Source: Gammaproteobacteria bacterium
GTDB lineage: Bacteria; Pseudomonadota; Gammaproteobacteria; Burkholderiales; Rhodocyclaceae
Direction: 5' to 3'
Assembly (NCBI GenBank): GCA_018825305.1
Contig: JAHJEO010000014.1
Location: 1-64,000 of the forward strand
DNA length: 64,000 nt
The notes under the pieces: generated by a model
Database searches by the model: none
What the model was told of the DNA's origin: nothing
The model's input: the letters and a program-made list of their open reading frames with translations, nothing else
Position numbers and translations under genes: made by a program
Part shown: one piece after another, positions 8,616 to 17,857 of the stretch
How the letters are laid out: every line of letters starts with the position of its first letter
Position numbering within the stretch: position 1 is the stretch's first letter

Positions 8616-11387
8616 ATGCCTACGCTACTGCTGGTTGACGGCTCGTCGTATCTCTATCGCGCCTTCCACGCGCTGCCCGACCTGCGCAGCCCGGCAAACC
8701 TGCCCACCGGCGCGATCTACGGCGTGATTTCCATGCTGCGCCGCCTCGAGGCGGACTATAAGTCAGATTATCGCGCGGTGGTGTTCGACGCCAAGGGCAA
8801 GACCTTCCGCGACGACTGGTATCCCGAATACAAGGCGCACCGGCCGCCGATGCCCGACGACCTGGCCGCCCAGATCGATCCGCTGCACCGGTGCGTGACC
8901 GCGCTCGGCTGGCCGCTGCTGATGGTGGATGGCGTCGAGGCCGACGACGTCATCGGCACCCTGGCGCGGCGGGCGGCGGCGGACGGCATCGAGACGGTGA
9001 TCTCGACCGGCGACAAGGATATGGCCCAACTGGTCGATCCGCAGGTGTGCCTGGTGAACACCATGAGCAACGAGACGCTGGACGAGGCGGGGGTGCTGGC
9101 CAAGTTCGGTGTCGCGCCCGGGCGCATCGTCGATTACCTCGCGCTGGTCGGTGACGCCGTCGATGGCGTGCCGGGGGTGGATAAGGTCGGGCCCAAGACC
9201 GCAGTGAAATGGCTCAGCGAATACGGCTCGCTCGACGGCGTCGTCGCCAACGCCGACAAGATCGGCGGCAAGGTCGGCGAGAACCTGCGTGCCCACCTCG
9301 ACTTCCTGCCGCTGGGCAGGAAGCTCGTCACCATCGCCTGCGACGTCGCGCTGCCGCAGACGGTGACCGATCTTGCGCCGCGGCCGCACGACCAGGCGCG
9401 CCTGGCCGAGTTGTTCACGCAACTCGGTTTCAGGACCTGGCTGCGCGAAGTCGAGGGCGGCGGCATGAAATCGCCGCCGGAAAAACTCGGCACCCCAAGG
9501 GTACTTCCTGCGGGGCGCGCTGGCGGCACGGCGGCGGCGCCGGCCGCACCGGCAACCACGGTCGCCACCGTGGCGCCTGACCGCAGCCGCTACGACTGCC
9601 TCCTTGACTGGACGCGGTTCGATGCCTGGCTGGCGAAGATCGAGGCTGCGCCGCTGGTGGCGCTCGACACCGAGACGACCGACCTCGACGCCATGCAGGC
9701 GCGGCTGGTCGGCATCTCCTTCTGCGCCGTCGCCGGCGAAGCCGCCTACCTGCCGCTCGGCCACAGCTACGCCGGCGCGCCGGAACAGTTGCCGCTGGCC
9801 GAGGCGCTGGCCAGGCTCAAGCCCTGGCTCGAGTCCGCCGCGCACGCCAAGGTCGGCCAGCACCTCAAGTACGACCGCCATGTCTTTGCCAACCATGGCA
9901 TTGAATTGCGCGGGGTCAAGGACGACACGCTGCTGCAGTCCTATGTGCTGGAATCCGACAAGTCGCATGACCTCGGTGCGCTGGCGGCACGCCACGCCGG
10001 GCTGGAAACGATTGCCTACGACGCGGTCACCGGCAAGGGCGCCGCGCGCATCTGCTTCAGCCAGGTCGGCGTCGAGCGCGCCGCCGAATACGCGGCCGAG
10101 GATGCCGACGTCACGCTGCGCGTGCACCAAATGCTGGCGCCGCGGCTGGCCGAAGAGGAAAAGCTCGATCGCCTCTACCGCGACATCGAGCTGCCGGTGG
10201 CCGAAGTGCTCTACCGCATCGAACGCCACGGCGTGCTGATCGACAGTGTTTCGCTGAACCGGCAGAGCGAGGAACTCGGCCGCCGCATGCTGGAGATCGA
10301 AGCGCGGGCTTTTGATGCGGCGGGCCAGCCCTTCAACCTCAACTCGCCCAAGCAGCTGGCCGAAATCCTGTTCGAGCGCCAGGGCCTGCCGGTGGTCAAG
10401 CGCACCCCGACCAAGGCACCGTCGACCGACGAGGAGGTGCTGGAACAGCTGGCGCTCGACTACCCGCTGCCGCGCCTCATCCTCGATTACCGCAGCGTCG
10501 CCAAGCTCAAGAACACCTATACCGACAAGCTGCCGAAGATGGTGAATGCCGCCACCGGCCGCGTCCATACCAGCTTCTCGCAGGCCGTCGCCGTCACCGG
10601 CCGGCTGGCATCATCTGACCCCAACCTGCAGAACATCCCGGTGCGCACCGCCGAGGGCCGCCGCATCCGCTCGGCCTTCATCGCGCCGCCGGGCTGGCGT
10701 ATCGCCAGCGCCGACTATTCGCAGGTGGAGCTGCGCATCATGGCGCACCTGTCGAACGATGATCGTCTGCTCGAGTCCTTCGCCCGCGGCGAGGACGTGC
10801 ATCGCGCGACCGCTGCCGAGATCTTCGGCGTGACGCCGCTCGAGGTCGGCCCCGACCAGCGCCGCGCCGCCAAGGTCATCAACTTCGGCCTGATCTACGG
10901 CATGTCCGCCTTCGGCCTCGCCCGCGAGCTCGGCCTCGAGCGCGCCGCCGCAGCGTCCTACATGGAGCGCTACTTCGCCCGCTATCCGGGCGTGGCCAGG
11001 TACATGGAAGAGACGCGCCAGCTGGCCAAGGAGAAGGGCTACGTCGAGACGGTGTTCGGCCGTCGCCTGTGGCTGCCGGAGATCCGCTCATCCAACGTCG
11101 GCCGGCGCCAGGGCGCCGAGCGCGCCGCCATCAACGCGCCGATGCAGGGCACGGCCGCCGACCTCATCAAGCTCGCCATGATCGCCGTGCAGCGCTGGCT
11201 CGACGATGCGGGGATGCAATCGAAGCTGATCCTGCAGGTACATGACGAACTGGTGCTGGAAGTGCCGGATGCCGAGGTCGCCGCCGTGCGCCACGAGTTG
11301 CCGAAGCTGATGGGCGGCGTGGCCAGGCTGGCGGTGCCGCTGCTGGTGGATGTCGGCGTCGGCGCCAACTGGGACGAGGCGCACTGA
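8616..11387 (+). CDS. polA: DNA polymerase I
   Basis: This 923-residue enzyme performs Okazaki fragment processing and repair. Residues 1-285 form the 5'-3' nuclease (LLLVDGSSYLYRAFHALPDL; VEADDVIGTLA). Residues 289-306 carry a long-form copy of the window's repeat (EKLGTPRVLPAGRAGGTA) in the linker. The 3'-5' exonuclease follows with LDTETTDLD. The polymerase has motif A DYSQVELRIMAHLS, motif B RRAAKVINFGLIYG and motif C LQVHDELVLEVP. All catalytic residues seen are intact, so the linker insertion is evidently tolerated. No clear ribosome site precedes the ATG, which is 9 bp from the divergent LOG gene. Confidence 0.97.
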   Translation: MPTLLLVDGSSYLYRAFHALPDLRSPANLPTGAIYGVISMLRRLEADYKSDYRAVVFDAKGKTFRDDWYPEYKAHRPPMPDDLAAQIDPLHRCVTALGWPLLMVDGVEADDVIGTLARRAAADGIETVISTGDKDMAQLVDPQVCLVNTMSNETLDEAGVLAKFGVAPGRIVDYLALVGDAVDGVPGVDKVGPKTAVKWLSEYGSLDGVVANADKIGGKVGENLRAHLDFLPLGRKLVTIACDVALPQTVTDLAPRPHDQARLAELFTQLGFRTWLREVEGGGMKSPPEKLGTPRVLPAGRAGGTAAAPAAPATTVATVAPDRSRYDCLLDWTRFDAWLAKIEAAPLVALDTETTDLDAMQARLVGISFCAVAGEAAYLPLGHSYAGAPEQLPLAEALARLKPWLESAAHAKVGQHLKYDRHVFANHGIELRGVKDDTLLQSYVLESDKSHDLGALAARHAGLETIAYDAVTGKGAARICFSQVGVERAAEYAAEDADVTLRVHQMLAPRLAEEEKLDRLYRDIELPVAEVLYRIERHGVLIDSVSLNRQSEELGRRMLEIEARAFDAAGQPFNLNSPKQLAEILFERQGLPVVKRTPTKAPSTDEEVLEQLALDYPLPRLILDYRSVAKLKNTYTDKLPKMVNAATGRVHTSFSQAVAVTGRLASSDPNLQNIPVRTAEGRRIRSAFIAPPGWRIASADYSQVELRIMAHLSNDDRLLESFARGEDVHRATAAEIFGVTPLEVGPDQRRAAKVINFGLIYGMSAFGLARELGLERAAAASYMERYFARYPGVARYMEETRQLAKEKGYVETVFGRRLWLPEIRSSNVGRRQGAERAAINAPMQGTAADLIKLAMIAVQRWLDDAGMQSKLILQVHDELVLEVPDAEVAAVRHELPKLMGGVARLAVPLLVDVGVGANWDEAH
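9481..9532 (+). repeat. Dispersed repeat, long form (+27 nt), copy in polA (sense, in frame)
   Basis: The two flanks of the short element (A-run plus CTCGGC; GCTGGCGGCACGGC) are separated by 27 nt containing CCCCAAGGGTACTTCC and GCGGGG, which can pair CCCC with GGGG. The reading frame gives KLG, nine inserted residues TPRVLPAGR, then AGGTA. A nearly identical long form lies between genes at 61553. Confidence 0.8.
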
Positions 11388-11395
11388 GCGGAACG

Positions 11396-11899
11396 ATGCG
11401 GACCAGAACCCTGATCATGTGTGCCTTGGCCCTGCTGCTGGCGGCCTGCGCGGGCGTCGCGGATTTGCGACCCGGCGAATCCCGCATCGAGGATGTGCAG
11501 CGCTCGCTCGGCGCGCCCCAACTGCAATGGCAGGACGCTGGCGGGACGACCCACCTGGCCTATCCGCGCGGCCCCGAGGGATTGAAGACCTTCATTGCCC
11601 GCATCGGGCCCGACGGCAGGCTGCAGGGCATCGAAAACGTGCTGGACGAGCAACATTTCGCCGCCATCAAGCCCGGCATGGGCAAGGAGCAGGTGCTGCG
11701 GCTGCTGGGTCCGCCGCAGCCGCAGCGAACGATCTACTTCGCGGCCCGCGATGAGCTGGCCTGGGAGTGGCGTTACTGCGATGCGGGCAATGGCGAGGCA
11801 CGCTTCAGCGTCCTGTTCGACGCGACCAGCGAAACGGTGCGCTCATCGTTCAGCCTGCTGGACACCTGCGAGAGCGGCCGGTGCTGGTGCGGGCACTGA
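11396..11899 (+). CDS. Small outer-membrane lipoprotein, BamE/SmpA-like
   Basis: This 167-residue protein has a lipoprotein signal with lipobox LLLAAC at residues 16-21. Two short repeats of the form G-x-S/G-x(2)-D/E-V-x(3)-L-G-x-P follow (PGESRIEDVQRSLGAP and PGMGKEQVLRLLGPP), which is the helix-turn pattern of the BamE/SmpA/OmlA fold. The C-terminus ends in SGRCWCGH, an unusual Cys pair. It starts 8 bp after polA and may be cotranscribed. A role in envelope assembly is inferred only from the fold; it is not the canonical BamE by length or sequence. Confidence 0.72.
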   Translation: MRTRTLIMCALALLLAACAGVADLRPGESRIEDVQRSLGAPQLQWQDAGGTTHLAYPRGPEGLKTFIARIGPDGRLQGIENVLDEQHFAAIKPGMGKEQVLRLLGPPQPQRTIYFAARDELAWEWRYCDAGNGEARFSVLFDATSETVRSSFSLLDTCESGRCWCGH

Positions 11900-11907
11900 C
11901 CCGCGAA

Positions 11908-12993
11908 TCAGGGCGTCGCCGCTTGGGCCGGCTGGCCGGCTTCGCCTGATCCGATCAGCTTCGTCAGTGCGGCGACCATGGCCTGCGGCGCGATGTCGCC
12001 GATGGCGAAGCTCGGCGCGGCGACGAGTTCGTGGCGCACCTGCCACGGATGCCAGTGGGCCAGCTTGAAGGGCGAATTCTCGAACAGGGCGACCGTCGGC
12101 AGGCCGCAGGCCACGGCGACGTGCATGGCGCCGCCGTCGGCGCCGACGAATGCGGAACAGCAGGCCAGCCCCGCCATCAGCTCGTCGAGCGTCGCGGTGG
12201 GGCAGGGGATGATGCCAAGTCCGGTGCAGGCTTCGAGAATCGCGCGGGCCTTGGCGTCGTCGCCGGGATGGCGCGGGTCGTCTGTGGCGCCGGGCGACCA
12301 GAACAATGCAGGCGTCACGCCGGGATGAGTGGCACGCAAGCCCTGCAGGAATTCAACCCACTTTGCGGCCGACAGTTGCCGCGATGCCTCGCGGGCGCTG
12401 ACATGAACCGCCAGCGGCGGCGTCCCGCCAGCGCCGACTTTTTCCCTAAAGCGATCGCGCCAGGCTCCGGCCAGCGCCGGATCGGGAAACACCTGCAGCG
12501 GGCCGGGCGCCACGTCGATGCCGAGCGGGGCCAGCAGATGCCAGACAGCCTCGACCTCGTGCATGGCGGCGTTGTCGGGGGTCGGCAAGGCATCGCTCAG
12601 GCCGCGCGGTGTCGCGCCGGCAGGGGCGAAGCCGATCACCCGCGGAATGCCCAGCAGGCGCACGAAGGCGAGGCCATGGCGGTCGAAGCCGGAGCGCGCC
12701 AGCACCGCCACGTCGAAGCGCTCGCGCCGCAGCCGCAGGATCAGCGCCAGCCGCGCCACCAGCGGCCCCAGTGCCGAGGTGCCGGGCTCGCGGTGCTTGA
12801 GCTTGGTGTAGGCATGCACGGCATCGAGCGCGGGATTGCGCGCCAGCACCTCGGCGTTGTACGAATTCACCAGCGCCGCGATGTGGGCGTCCGGCAGCGC
12901 CGCCCGCAGCGCGGCGATGAGTGGCGTGGTGCAGACGAGGTCTCCGATGTTGTCGCGGCGGACGACCAGGATGCGGGCCGGGCGTGGCGTCAT
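11908..12993 (-). CDS. GT9-family heptosyltransferase-like protein
   Basis: This 361-residue cytoplasmic glycosyltransferase resembles LPS heptosyltransferases (GT9). The N-terminus RILVVRRDNIGDLVCTTPLI and the C-terminal donor-site segment AFVGADGGAMHVAVACGLPT are family hallmarks. At 184-192 it carries EKVGAGGTP, an in-frame copy of the dispersed repeat, placed before the strand that begins the C-terminal Rossmann domain (PLAVHVSAR). Its ATG overlaps the O-antigen ligase stop as ATGA. It is the last gene of the glycan cluster; acceptor and donor sugars are not predictable. Confidence 0.88.
   Translation of the reverse strand: MTPRPARILVVRRDNIGDLVCTTPLIAALRAALPDAHIAALVNSYNAEVLARNPALDAVHAYTKLKHREPGTSALGPLVARLALILRLRRERFDVAVLARSGFDRHGLAFVRLLGIPRVIGFAPAGATPRGLSDALPTPDNAAMHEVEAVWHLLAPLGIDVAPGPLQVFPDPALAGAWRDRFREKVGAGGTPPLAVHVSAREASRQLSAAKWVEFLQGLRATHPGVTPALFWSPGATDDPRHPGDDAKARAILEACTGLGIIPCPTATLDELMAGLACCSAFVGADGGAMHVAVACGLPTVALFENSPFKLAHWHPWQVRHELVAAPSFAIGDIAPQAMVAALTKLIGSGEAGQPAQAATP
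12420..12444 (-). repeat. Dispersed 25-bp repeat, copy in GT9 gene (sense, in frame)
   Basis: This short-form copy on the minus strand (A-run, GTCGGCGCTGGC, GGGACGCC) encodes EKVGAGGTP at the junction of the two Rossmann domains of the glycosyltransferase. Confidence 0.75.
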
Positions 12994-14282
12994 GGCGAAT
13001 CCCCCTCGTGCCGCGATGACGTCTGCACCAGCAGTATGCCGACCAGGAACATGAATATCTGCAGCATGTGGTCCTTGTTGACGCTGTCCAGCGCCATGCG
13101 GCCGGCGAAGCCGGCGGCAACCAGGAAAAGCACCAGGCCATGGACATTGTGGCGACCGAAGAAACTGCGCCAGCCGCGCCAGGCCAGTCCCCCGAGCAGG
13201 GCGCCCCACAGCAGCAGCGCCGGCACGCCGCCGCCGACGCCAAGGTCGATCCAGCCGCTGTGGGCGTGGCCGAGCCGGGCGTCGGGATGCCGCTGCCGCA
13301 ATGCATGGGCGAAGGCGTTGCGGCCGTAGCCGTAGCCGAGTGGTTGGTCGGCAATCAGCCGGGCGCCGCCGCGAATGAAGGCGATGCGGGTATAGGCGGA
13401 CGGTTCGACCAGGCGACCATCGGCAAGGGCGGGACGGTGCCACAGGTTGCCATCGATCCAGGTGTGGTGGCTGTCGATGTCCCACGCGATGGCGGCGGTT
13501 TCGGCGAAGGTCTGCCAGCGGACGTCCGAACGGTAGTTCAGGAACGCCAGCGTGGCCAGGGCCGCCGCGATGGCGGCAGCAGCAGCAAGCGTGCGTCGCG
13601 GGCCGAGGCGGCCGCTCTGGTCCAAGACGAACAGCGAAACCGCCGAAAAACCGAGGAAGCCGATGCCGATGATGCCGTTGCGGGCGCCGGCGAGGATGCT
13701 GCCGACGAGGGCGAGCGCCATGACGGCGGCCACGGCCGCGAACGGCAGCCGCAGCAGCGGCGTGCGGCCAGTGGCGCGGCAGAACAGGTCAACGGTGAGG
13801 AAGGCCAGCAGCAGGTTGAGGATGAAGCTCATTTCCAGCTTGCCGCCGGTCAGCGGCACCAGCTGGGTCAGCAACTCGCCGTGATCGAACCAGTGCCAGA
13901 GCGAATGGCCGACGGCGATGGCGGCCTGCGCGGCGAAGACCAGGGTGATGGCGGTGGCCAGGCGTCCGGCCCGGAGCGCCAGCATCAGCCCGAGCAGCAG
14001 CGCCAGCAGCGCCGGCAGCCACTGGCCGCGCAACTCGTCGAGCGACCATTGCGGCTCGACGGCGAGCAGCAGCGACTGGGCGATGAACCACAGCGTCAGC
14101 GCCCCGATCAGGAGTAGCGGCAGCCCGGCCGCGCGGACCAGGGTGCGCCAGTCGCTTCGCTTCAGCGCCAGCGCCAGCGCGGCCAGTGCTCCGAGCATGA
14201 GCAGCGAGCGCAGCGCAATGGTGCCGGGCAGCGACCAGACGAACAGCAGCGCGAGCGACAGGGAATAGCCGATGGCGCTCAT
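12990..14282 (-). CDS. O-antigen ligase (WaaL/Wzy family) membrane protein
   Basis: This 430-residue protein has about 10-12 transmembrane segments and the O-antigen ligase layout: a hydrophobic N-terminal half, GARNG in the middle and a large periplasmic loop (about 260-350) holding HTWIDGN and GHAHSGWIDLGVGGGVPALL. The H-x-H/S-G-W segment with the following glycines is characteristic of WaaL. It would join undecaprenyl-linked O-polysaccharide to lipid A-core on the periplasmic face. It lies between two GT9 genes and overlaps both by 4 bp. Polymerase (Wzy) or oligosaccharide ligase functions in the same superfamily cannot be excluded. Confidence 0.85.
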   Translation of the reverse strand: MSAIGYSLSLALLFVWSLPGTIALRSLLMLGALAALALALKRSDWRTLVRAAGLPLLLIGALTLWFIAQSLLLAVEPQWSLDELRGQWLPALLALLLGLMLALRAGRLATAITLVFAAQAAIAVGHSLWHWFDHGELLTQLVPLTGGKLEMSFILNLLLAFLTVDLFCRATGRTPLLRLPFAAVAAVMALALVGSILAGARNGIIGIGFLGFSAVSLFVLDQSGRLGPRRTLAAAAAIAAALATLAFLNYRSDVRWQTFAETAAIAWDIDSHHTWIDGNLWHRPALADGRLVEPSAYTRIAFIRGGARLIADQPLGYGYGRNAFAHALRQRHPDARLGHAHSGWIDLGVGGGVPALLLWGALLGGLAWRGWRSFFGRHNVHGLVLFLVAAGFAGRMALDSVNKDHMLQIFMFLVGILLVQTSSRHEGDSP

Positions 14283-15403
14283 GCGGCAGTTCCATCCAGT
14301 GCCCGGAGAACGGCCGCGACGATCTCGCCGGCCTGCACATCGCGGATGCAGGCAAGGGTGCCGACGTGGCAGGTGGTGGGCGCGCGGAAGATGTGGGCAC
14401 AGGGGAGGCAGGGCAGTCGCCGCTGGATGATGGCGGCGCGCGGATTCACCGGGCGCGTCTCGGCCATGTTGCAGGGGCCGGCGACCGAGACCAGCGGCAG
14501 GTTCAGCGCGTCGGCCATGTAGGTGAGGCCGGAATCGACGCCGACGAATGCCGCCAGCCGCGCCAGCAGCGCGGGCAGGTCGGCCAGCGCCACCTGGCCG
14601 CAGGTATCGATCAGGCGCGCCTGCTGCGCCGGTGCCAGCGCGCCGGTCAGCGCGCCCGCGCGCCCGGCGTCGCCGGCGGTGCCAAGCAGAACGATGCGGA
14701 TGTCAGGTTGGGCATCGAGCAGGCCGGCGGCGACTGCCGCCAGCGTGCCGCTTTCCAGTTCCTTGAGCTTGTTGGCCGCGCTGACCGCGATGCCGACGTA
14801 TTTGCCCGCCTCCGGCAACAGCGCGGCAACGCGTTCCTGGGCGGCGGGGGCGGCGAATACTTCCTTGTCGGTCGCGACGGGTTCGACGCCGGCCGCCCGC
14901 AGCATGTCGAAGTAGCTTTCGACGATCAGGCGGTCGCCGCGATGGGCCACGCCATGACTCCAGAGCCGGCCGGCCAGTCGCTGGCTGCGGCCGGCGAAGT
15001 TTGGCAACACGCCGATGCGTTGCGGAATGCCGGCCCACAGCGTCGCCAGCGGCCAGACGCTGCCGCCGTTGCAGCAGAACACGACGTCGAAGTTCCCGCG
15101 GCGCAGTCGTGCGGCCAGCCGCAGCTTGCCGAGCGTGCCGCGCCATTCGGCGGCGGTGACGGGAATGATTGCGTCGATGCGCGGGTTCGCCTGCAGCAGC
15201 GGCGCGACCGCTGGGTTGGCCAGGACGGCGACATGGGCGTGTGGCAGCCCGGCGCGCAATTCGCGCAGTAGCGGCGAGGTGCAGATGGCGTCGCCGATCT
15301 TGGCCGCCTGTATAACCAGCACGCGCTGCGGCGGCACGGCGGCACGGCGGCAGAACAGCCGCAGCAGCGGCGCCAGCAACAGGGTCAGCAGGGTGTTGAT
15401 CAT
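14279..15403 (-). CDS. GT9-family heptosyltransferase-like protein
   Basis: This 374-residue GT9 enzyme has RVLVIQAAKIGDAICTSPLL at the start of the N-terminal Rossmann domain and AFVGVDSGLTYMADALNLPL at the donor site. A cysteine-bearing segment near the end (RLPCLPCAHIF with CHVGTLAC) resembles the Cys-rich motif of the heptosyltransferase subgroup that includes RfaQ. The first 15 residues are hydrophobic and may help it sit on the inner membrane. The ATG overlaps the upstream GT4 gene as ATGA. It acts in LPS core or related glycan synthesis; specificity is unknown. Confidence 0.87.
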   Translation of the reverse strand: MINTLLTLLLAPLLRLFCRRAAVPPQRVLVIQAAKIGDAICTSPLLRELRAGLPHAHVAVLANPAVAPLLQANPRIDAIIPVTAAEWRGTLGKLRLAARLRRGNFDVVFCCNGGSVWPLATLWAGIPQRIGVLPNFAGRSQRLAGRLWSHGVAHRGDRLIVESYFDMLRAAGVEPVATDKEVFAAPAAQERVAALLPEAGKYVGIAVSAANKLKELESGTLAAVAAGLLDAQPDIRIVLLGTAGDAGRAGALTGALAPAQQARLIDTCGQVALADLPALLARLAAFVGVDSGLTYMADALNLPLVSVAGPCNMAETRPVNPRAAIIQRRLPCLPCAHIFRAPTTCHVGTLACIRDVQAGEIVAAVLRALDGTAA

Positions 15404-16677
15404 GCCCCGGCCACGAGTACGGCCTCGACGCCGGCGACATAGCGCTCGATCGAGAACTCGGCGAGCACGCGGGCGTGCCCGTTCGCCCCCAACCGCTCGC
15501 GCAGGGCCGGATCGGCGCCCAGGCGAGCGAGATGCGCGGCTAGCCCGTCCGTGTCGCCGTGGTCGTAGAGCAGGCCAGTTTCACCATCGACCACCAGTTC
15601 GGTCGAGCCTATGGCACGCGCCGCGACCACGGGCTTGCCCAGCAGCATGGCTTCGAGGATGACGCGCGGCAGGCCTTCCTTGCCCGAGGCGAGGACGAAG
15701 ATGTCCATGGCGGCGAGCCACGGCAGCGGCTGCGGCTGGAAGCCGGCGAAATGCACCTGGCCGGCGATGTCCAGCGATTCGGCAAGTGTCGCCAGCGCCA
15801 CGTGCTCGGGACCTTCGCCGACGACGAGAAGGTGGAGCGCCATCCCCATGTTGGCGGCGGGCGCGGCGGTTGCCGTCCCGCCATCCGCTACGGCGAGGAG
15901 AGCGTTTCTTGCTCGACCGCCTTGTAGCGCAGTTGCGTCATCAGCGCCGACTTTTTGCACGGCCCGCAGCAGGTCGTCGACCGACTTGCGCTTGACCAGT
16001 TGGCCGACGGTGCCGACCACCAGCGCGCCGGGCGGAATGTCAGGCAGAGGCAATGGTGCTGGCAGCGGCTCGGCGCCGTCGATGGCGTTGTGCACCACGA
16101 CCAGCCGGTCGTCGTCGATGCCCTGGCGGCGCAGCGAATCGGCCACACCCTGCGAAACGCAGATGATGGCGCGGGCGACGCGATTGGCGGCGGCGACCTC
16201 GACGGCGTTGAGCGTGGCGTCGATGCGGCAATGCTGGACCACCGGCACACCCGTCATCTCCCCGGCGAGATAGCCCTCGAGGTTCGACGACGGCTGGTTG
16301 TTGAGATAGAGCAGGTCGTATTGGCCTTGCCGCAACTGGGTGGCGATCGCGGCGGCGCGCGGCCGGATGCGCCAGGCCCGTTCGATGGCGAATACGGCGC
16401 GGTTGCGCCAGCCGCGGTGCCAGGCCAGCACCCCGCGCACGACTTCCTTGGCGAGCTTGGCCCACAGCGGCTGGCGCCGGCTCGGCAGTCGCACGAAGGG
16501 GATGCCGAGCGCGGCCAGCTCGCGCGAGATCGACGAACCCTGGCCTCGCGCATAGTCGTGGTAGAAGCAGGCCGTGACGTCGAAGCGCGCGCGGTCGATG
16601 CGCCGCAGCAGTTCGAGCAGACTGTTGGTGCCACCGCCCCATTCGCGGCCGCTGTCGAGAACCAGGATGCGCTGCAT
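15400..16677 (-). CDS. GT4-family glycosyltransferase with an in-frame repeat insertion
   Basis: This 425-residue GT-B retaining glycosyltransferase opens with LVLDSGREWGGGTNSLLELL. The nucleotide-sugar domain has VVGTVGQLVKRKSVDDLLRA and LVVGEGPEHVALATLAE, and the C-terminal ASGKEGLPRVILEAMLLGKP is the GT4 E-x7-E motif. Between the first two, residues 240-270 hold a repeat-derived segment: KVGA, 20 extra residues (DDATALQGGRARNALLAVAD), then GGTATA. It falls in the loop between two strands of the C-terminal Rossmann fold, a place relatives keep short. The gene overlaps its neighbours by 1-4 bp. Confidence 0.88.
   Translation of the reverse strand: MQRILVLDSGREWGGGTNSLLELLRRIDRARFDVTACFYHDYARGQGSSISRELAALGIPFVRLPSRRQPLWAKLAKEVVRGVLAWHRGWRNRAVFAIERAWRIRPRAAAIATQLRQGQYDLLYLNNQPSSNLEGYLAGEMTGVPVVQHCRIDATLNAVEVAAANRVARAIICVSQGVADSLRRQGIDDDRLVVVHNAIDGAEPLPAPLPLPDIPPGALVVGTVGQLVKRKSVDDLLRAVQKVGADDATALQGGRARNALLAVADGGTATAAPAANMGMALHLLVVGEGPEHVALATLAESLDIAGQVHFAGFQPQPLPWLAAMDIFVLASGKEGLPRVILEAMLLGKPVVAARAIGSTELVVDGETGLLYDHGDTDGLAAHLARLGADPALRERLGANGHARVLAEFSIERYVAGVEAVLVAGA
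15872..15956 (-). repeat. Dispersed repeat, longest form (+60 nt), copy in GT4 gene (sense, in frame)
   Basis: The two halves of the short element (15942-15956 and 15872-15882) flank about 60 nt that contain an imperfect palindrome (CTACAAGGCG against CGCCGTAG). The insertion point, between KVGA and GGTA, is the same as in the polA long form, but the inserted sequence is different. Confidence 0.7.
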
Positions 16678-17801
16678 CAGCGCGGCCCCGCTTCGAGTTG
16701 GCGGACTGCCGCGGCGAAGACCTCGTCGACGCCGATGCGCGCAATGCAGCGCTGGTCGTCCGACTTGGTGCCGATGGCCAGGTCGGGACAGGGCCGGTGG
16801 ATCACGACATGGCGTTCGGGGTCCTGCGCCGGGCCGGACGTCGCCGGATCGGAGACCGCGAACAGGCAGAGCGTCGGGGTGCCGACGGCGACGGCGACGT
16901 GCATGGTGCCGGTGTCGCCGCTGACAAGCAGCCGCAGGCGCCGGACCAGTGTGGGCAGGGCTTCGAGCGGCAGGCCGCTGGCGACGGCGACGTTGCCGCC
17001 GATGTCGCGGGCGATGCTGTCGAGGTAGTCGCGTTCACCGGGCGAGCCTGTCAGCAGAATGCCGAGCTGCGGCTGCGCGGTCAGCAGGCGGCGGCCGAGT
17101 TCGACGAAATGCGGTGCCGGCCACATCCGGCTGCGCCCCGATGCGCCGCACTGGAAGCCGACCAGGGGTTTCCCGCGCAATCCTGCTTCGTCGAGAAAGG
17201 CATCGACCGCGGTGGTAGCCGCGGCCACATCCGGCAAGGCCATGCGGGCATCGGTAACATCGGCGCCTACCAGCGCTGCGGTGCGCAGGCGCTGCGCCAG
17301 ACCGTGCCCGAGTTCGGCCCAGGCCACGGGCGGCTCGCGGTTGGCCAGCAGGAAGCGGAAAGGATTGCTGGCGTTGGGCAGCTTGACTATCCAGCGCGCC
17401 CCGGCGAGATAGGCCAGCGGCGTTGCCTGCGGTTCGTTGCCGTGAAGGATCAGGGCGAGGTCCGGCCGCAGGCGGCGCAGCCGTCGCGCGAGGCCGGCGA
17501 AGCCGCGCCAGCCGCCGCGCGCGGGGAGCACCGTGTCCAGTTCCGGGCAGTGGCGGAACAGCGGCAGGTAGGCGCCATGGACCAGCGCCACGATGCGTGC
17601 GGCCGGAAATCGCCGCCGGATCGGCGCGAAGGCGGCGGTCGAGAGGACGGTGTCGCCAAGCGCGGTCGAGGAAACCAGCAGAACGCAGCGGACGGTGGCG
17701 GGATCGAGCAGGCGCAGCGAGTCATCGCGGGCGTCGAGCGCCTTGATGGTGCGGAGTGACCAGCGGAGCAGCGTGTCGATGGGGCGGATGCGCACGTTCA
17801 A
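16677..17801 (-). CDS. GT9-family heptosyltransferase-like protein
   Basis: This 374-residue GT9 enzyme has CVLLVSSTALGDTVLSTAAF near residue 40 and LLVSGDTGTMHVAVAVGTPT at the donor site. Compared with the neighbouring GT9 proteins it has about 35 extra N-terminal residues with basic character (VRIRPIDTLLRWSLRTIKAL). Its stop overlaps the next ATG by one base. The methyltransferase gene at 17858 diverges from it, so a promoter for this glycan operon probably lies around 17800-17860. The sugar transferred is not known. Confidence 0.87.
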   Translation of the reverse strand: MNVRIRPIDTLLRWSLRTIKALDARDDSLRLLDPATVRCVLLVSSTALGDTVLSTAAFAPIRRRFPAARIVALVHGAYLPLFRHCPELDTVLPARGGWRGFAGLARRLRRLRPDLALILHGNEPQATPLAYLAGARWIVKLPNASNPFRFLLANREPPVAWAELGHGLAQRLRTAALVGADVTDARMALPDVAAATTAVDAFLDEAGLRGKPLVGFQCGASGRSRMWPAPHFVELGRRLLTAQPQLGILLTGSPGERDYLDSIARDIGGNVAVASGLPLEALPTLVRRLRLLVSGDTGTMHVAVAVGTPTLCLFAVSDPATSGPAQDPERHVVIHRPCPDLAIGTKSDDQRCIARIGVDEVFAAAVRQLEAGPR

Positions 17802-17857
17802 GAAGGCGGGGCCGATGGACTAGAATGGCGCGAGATGCCGGCGCTAGCAGCCTGAGG

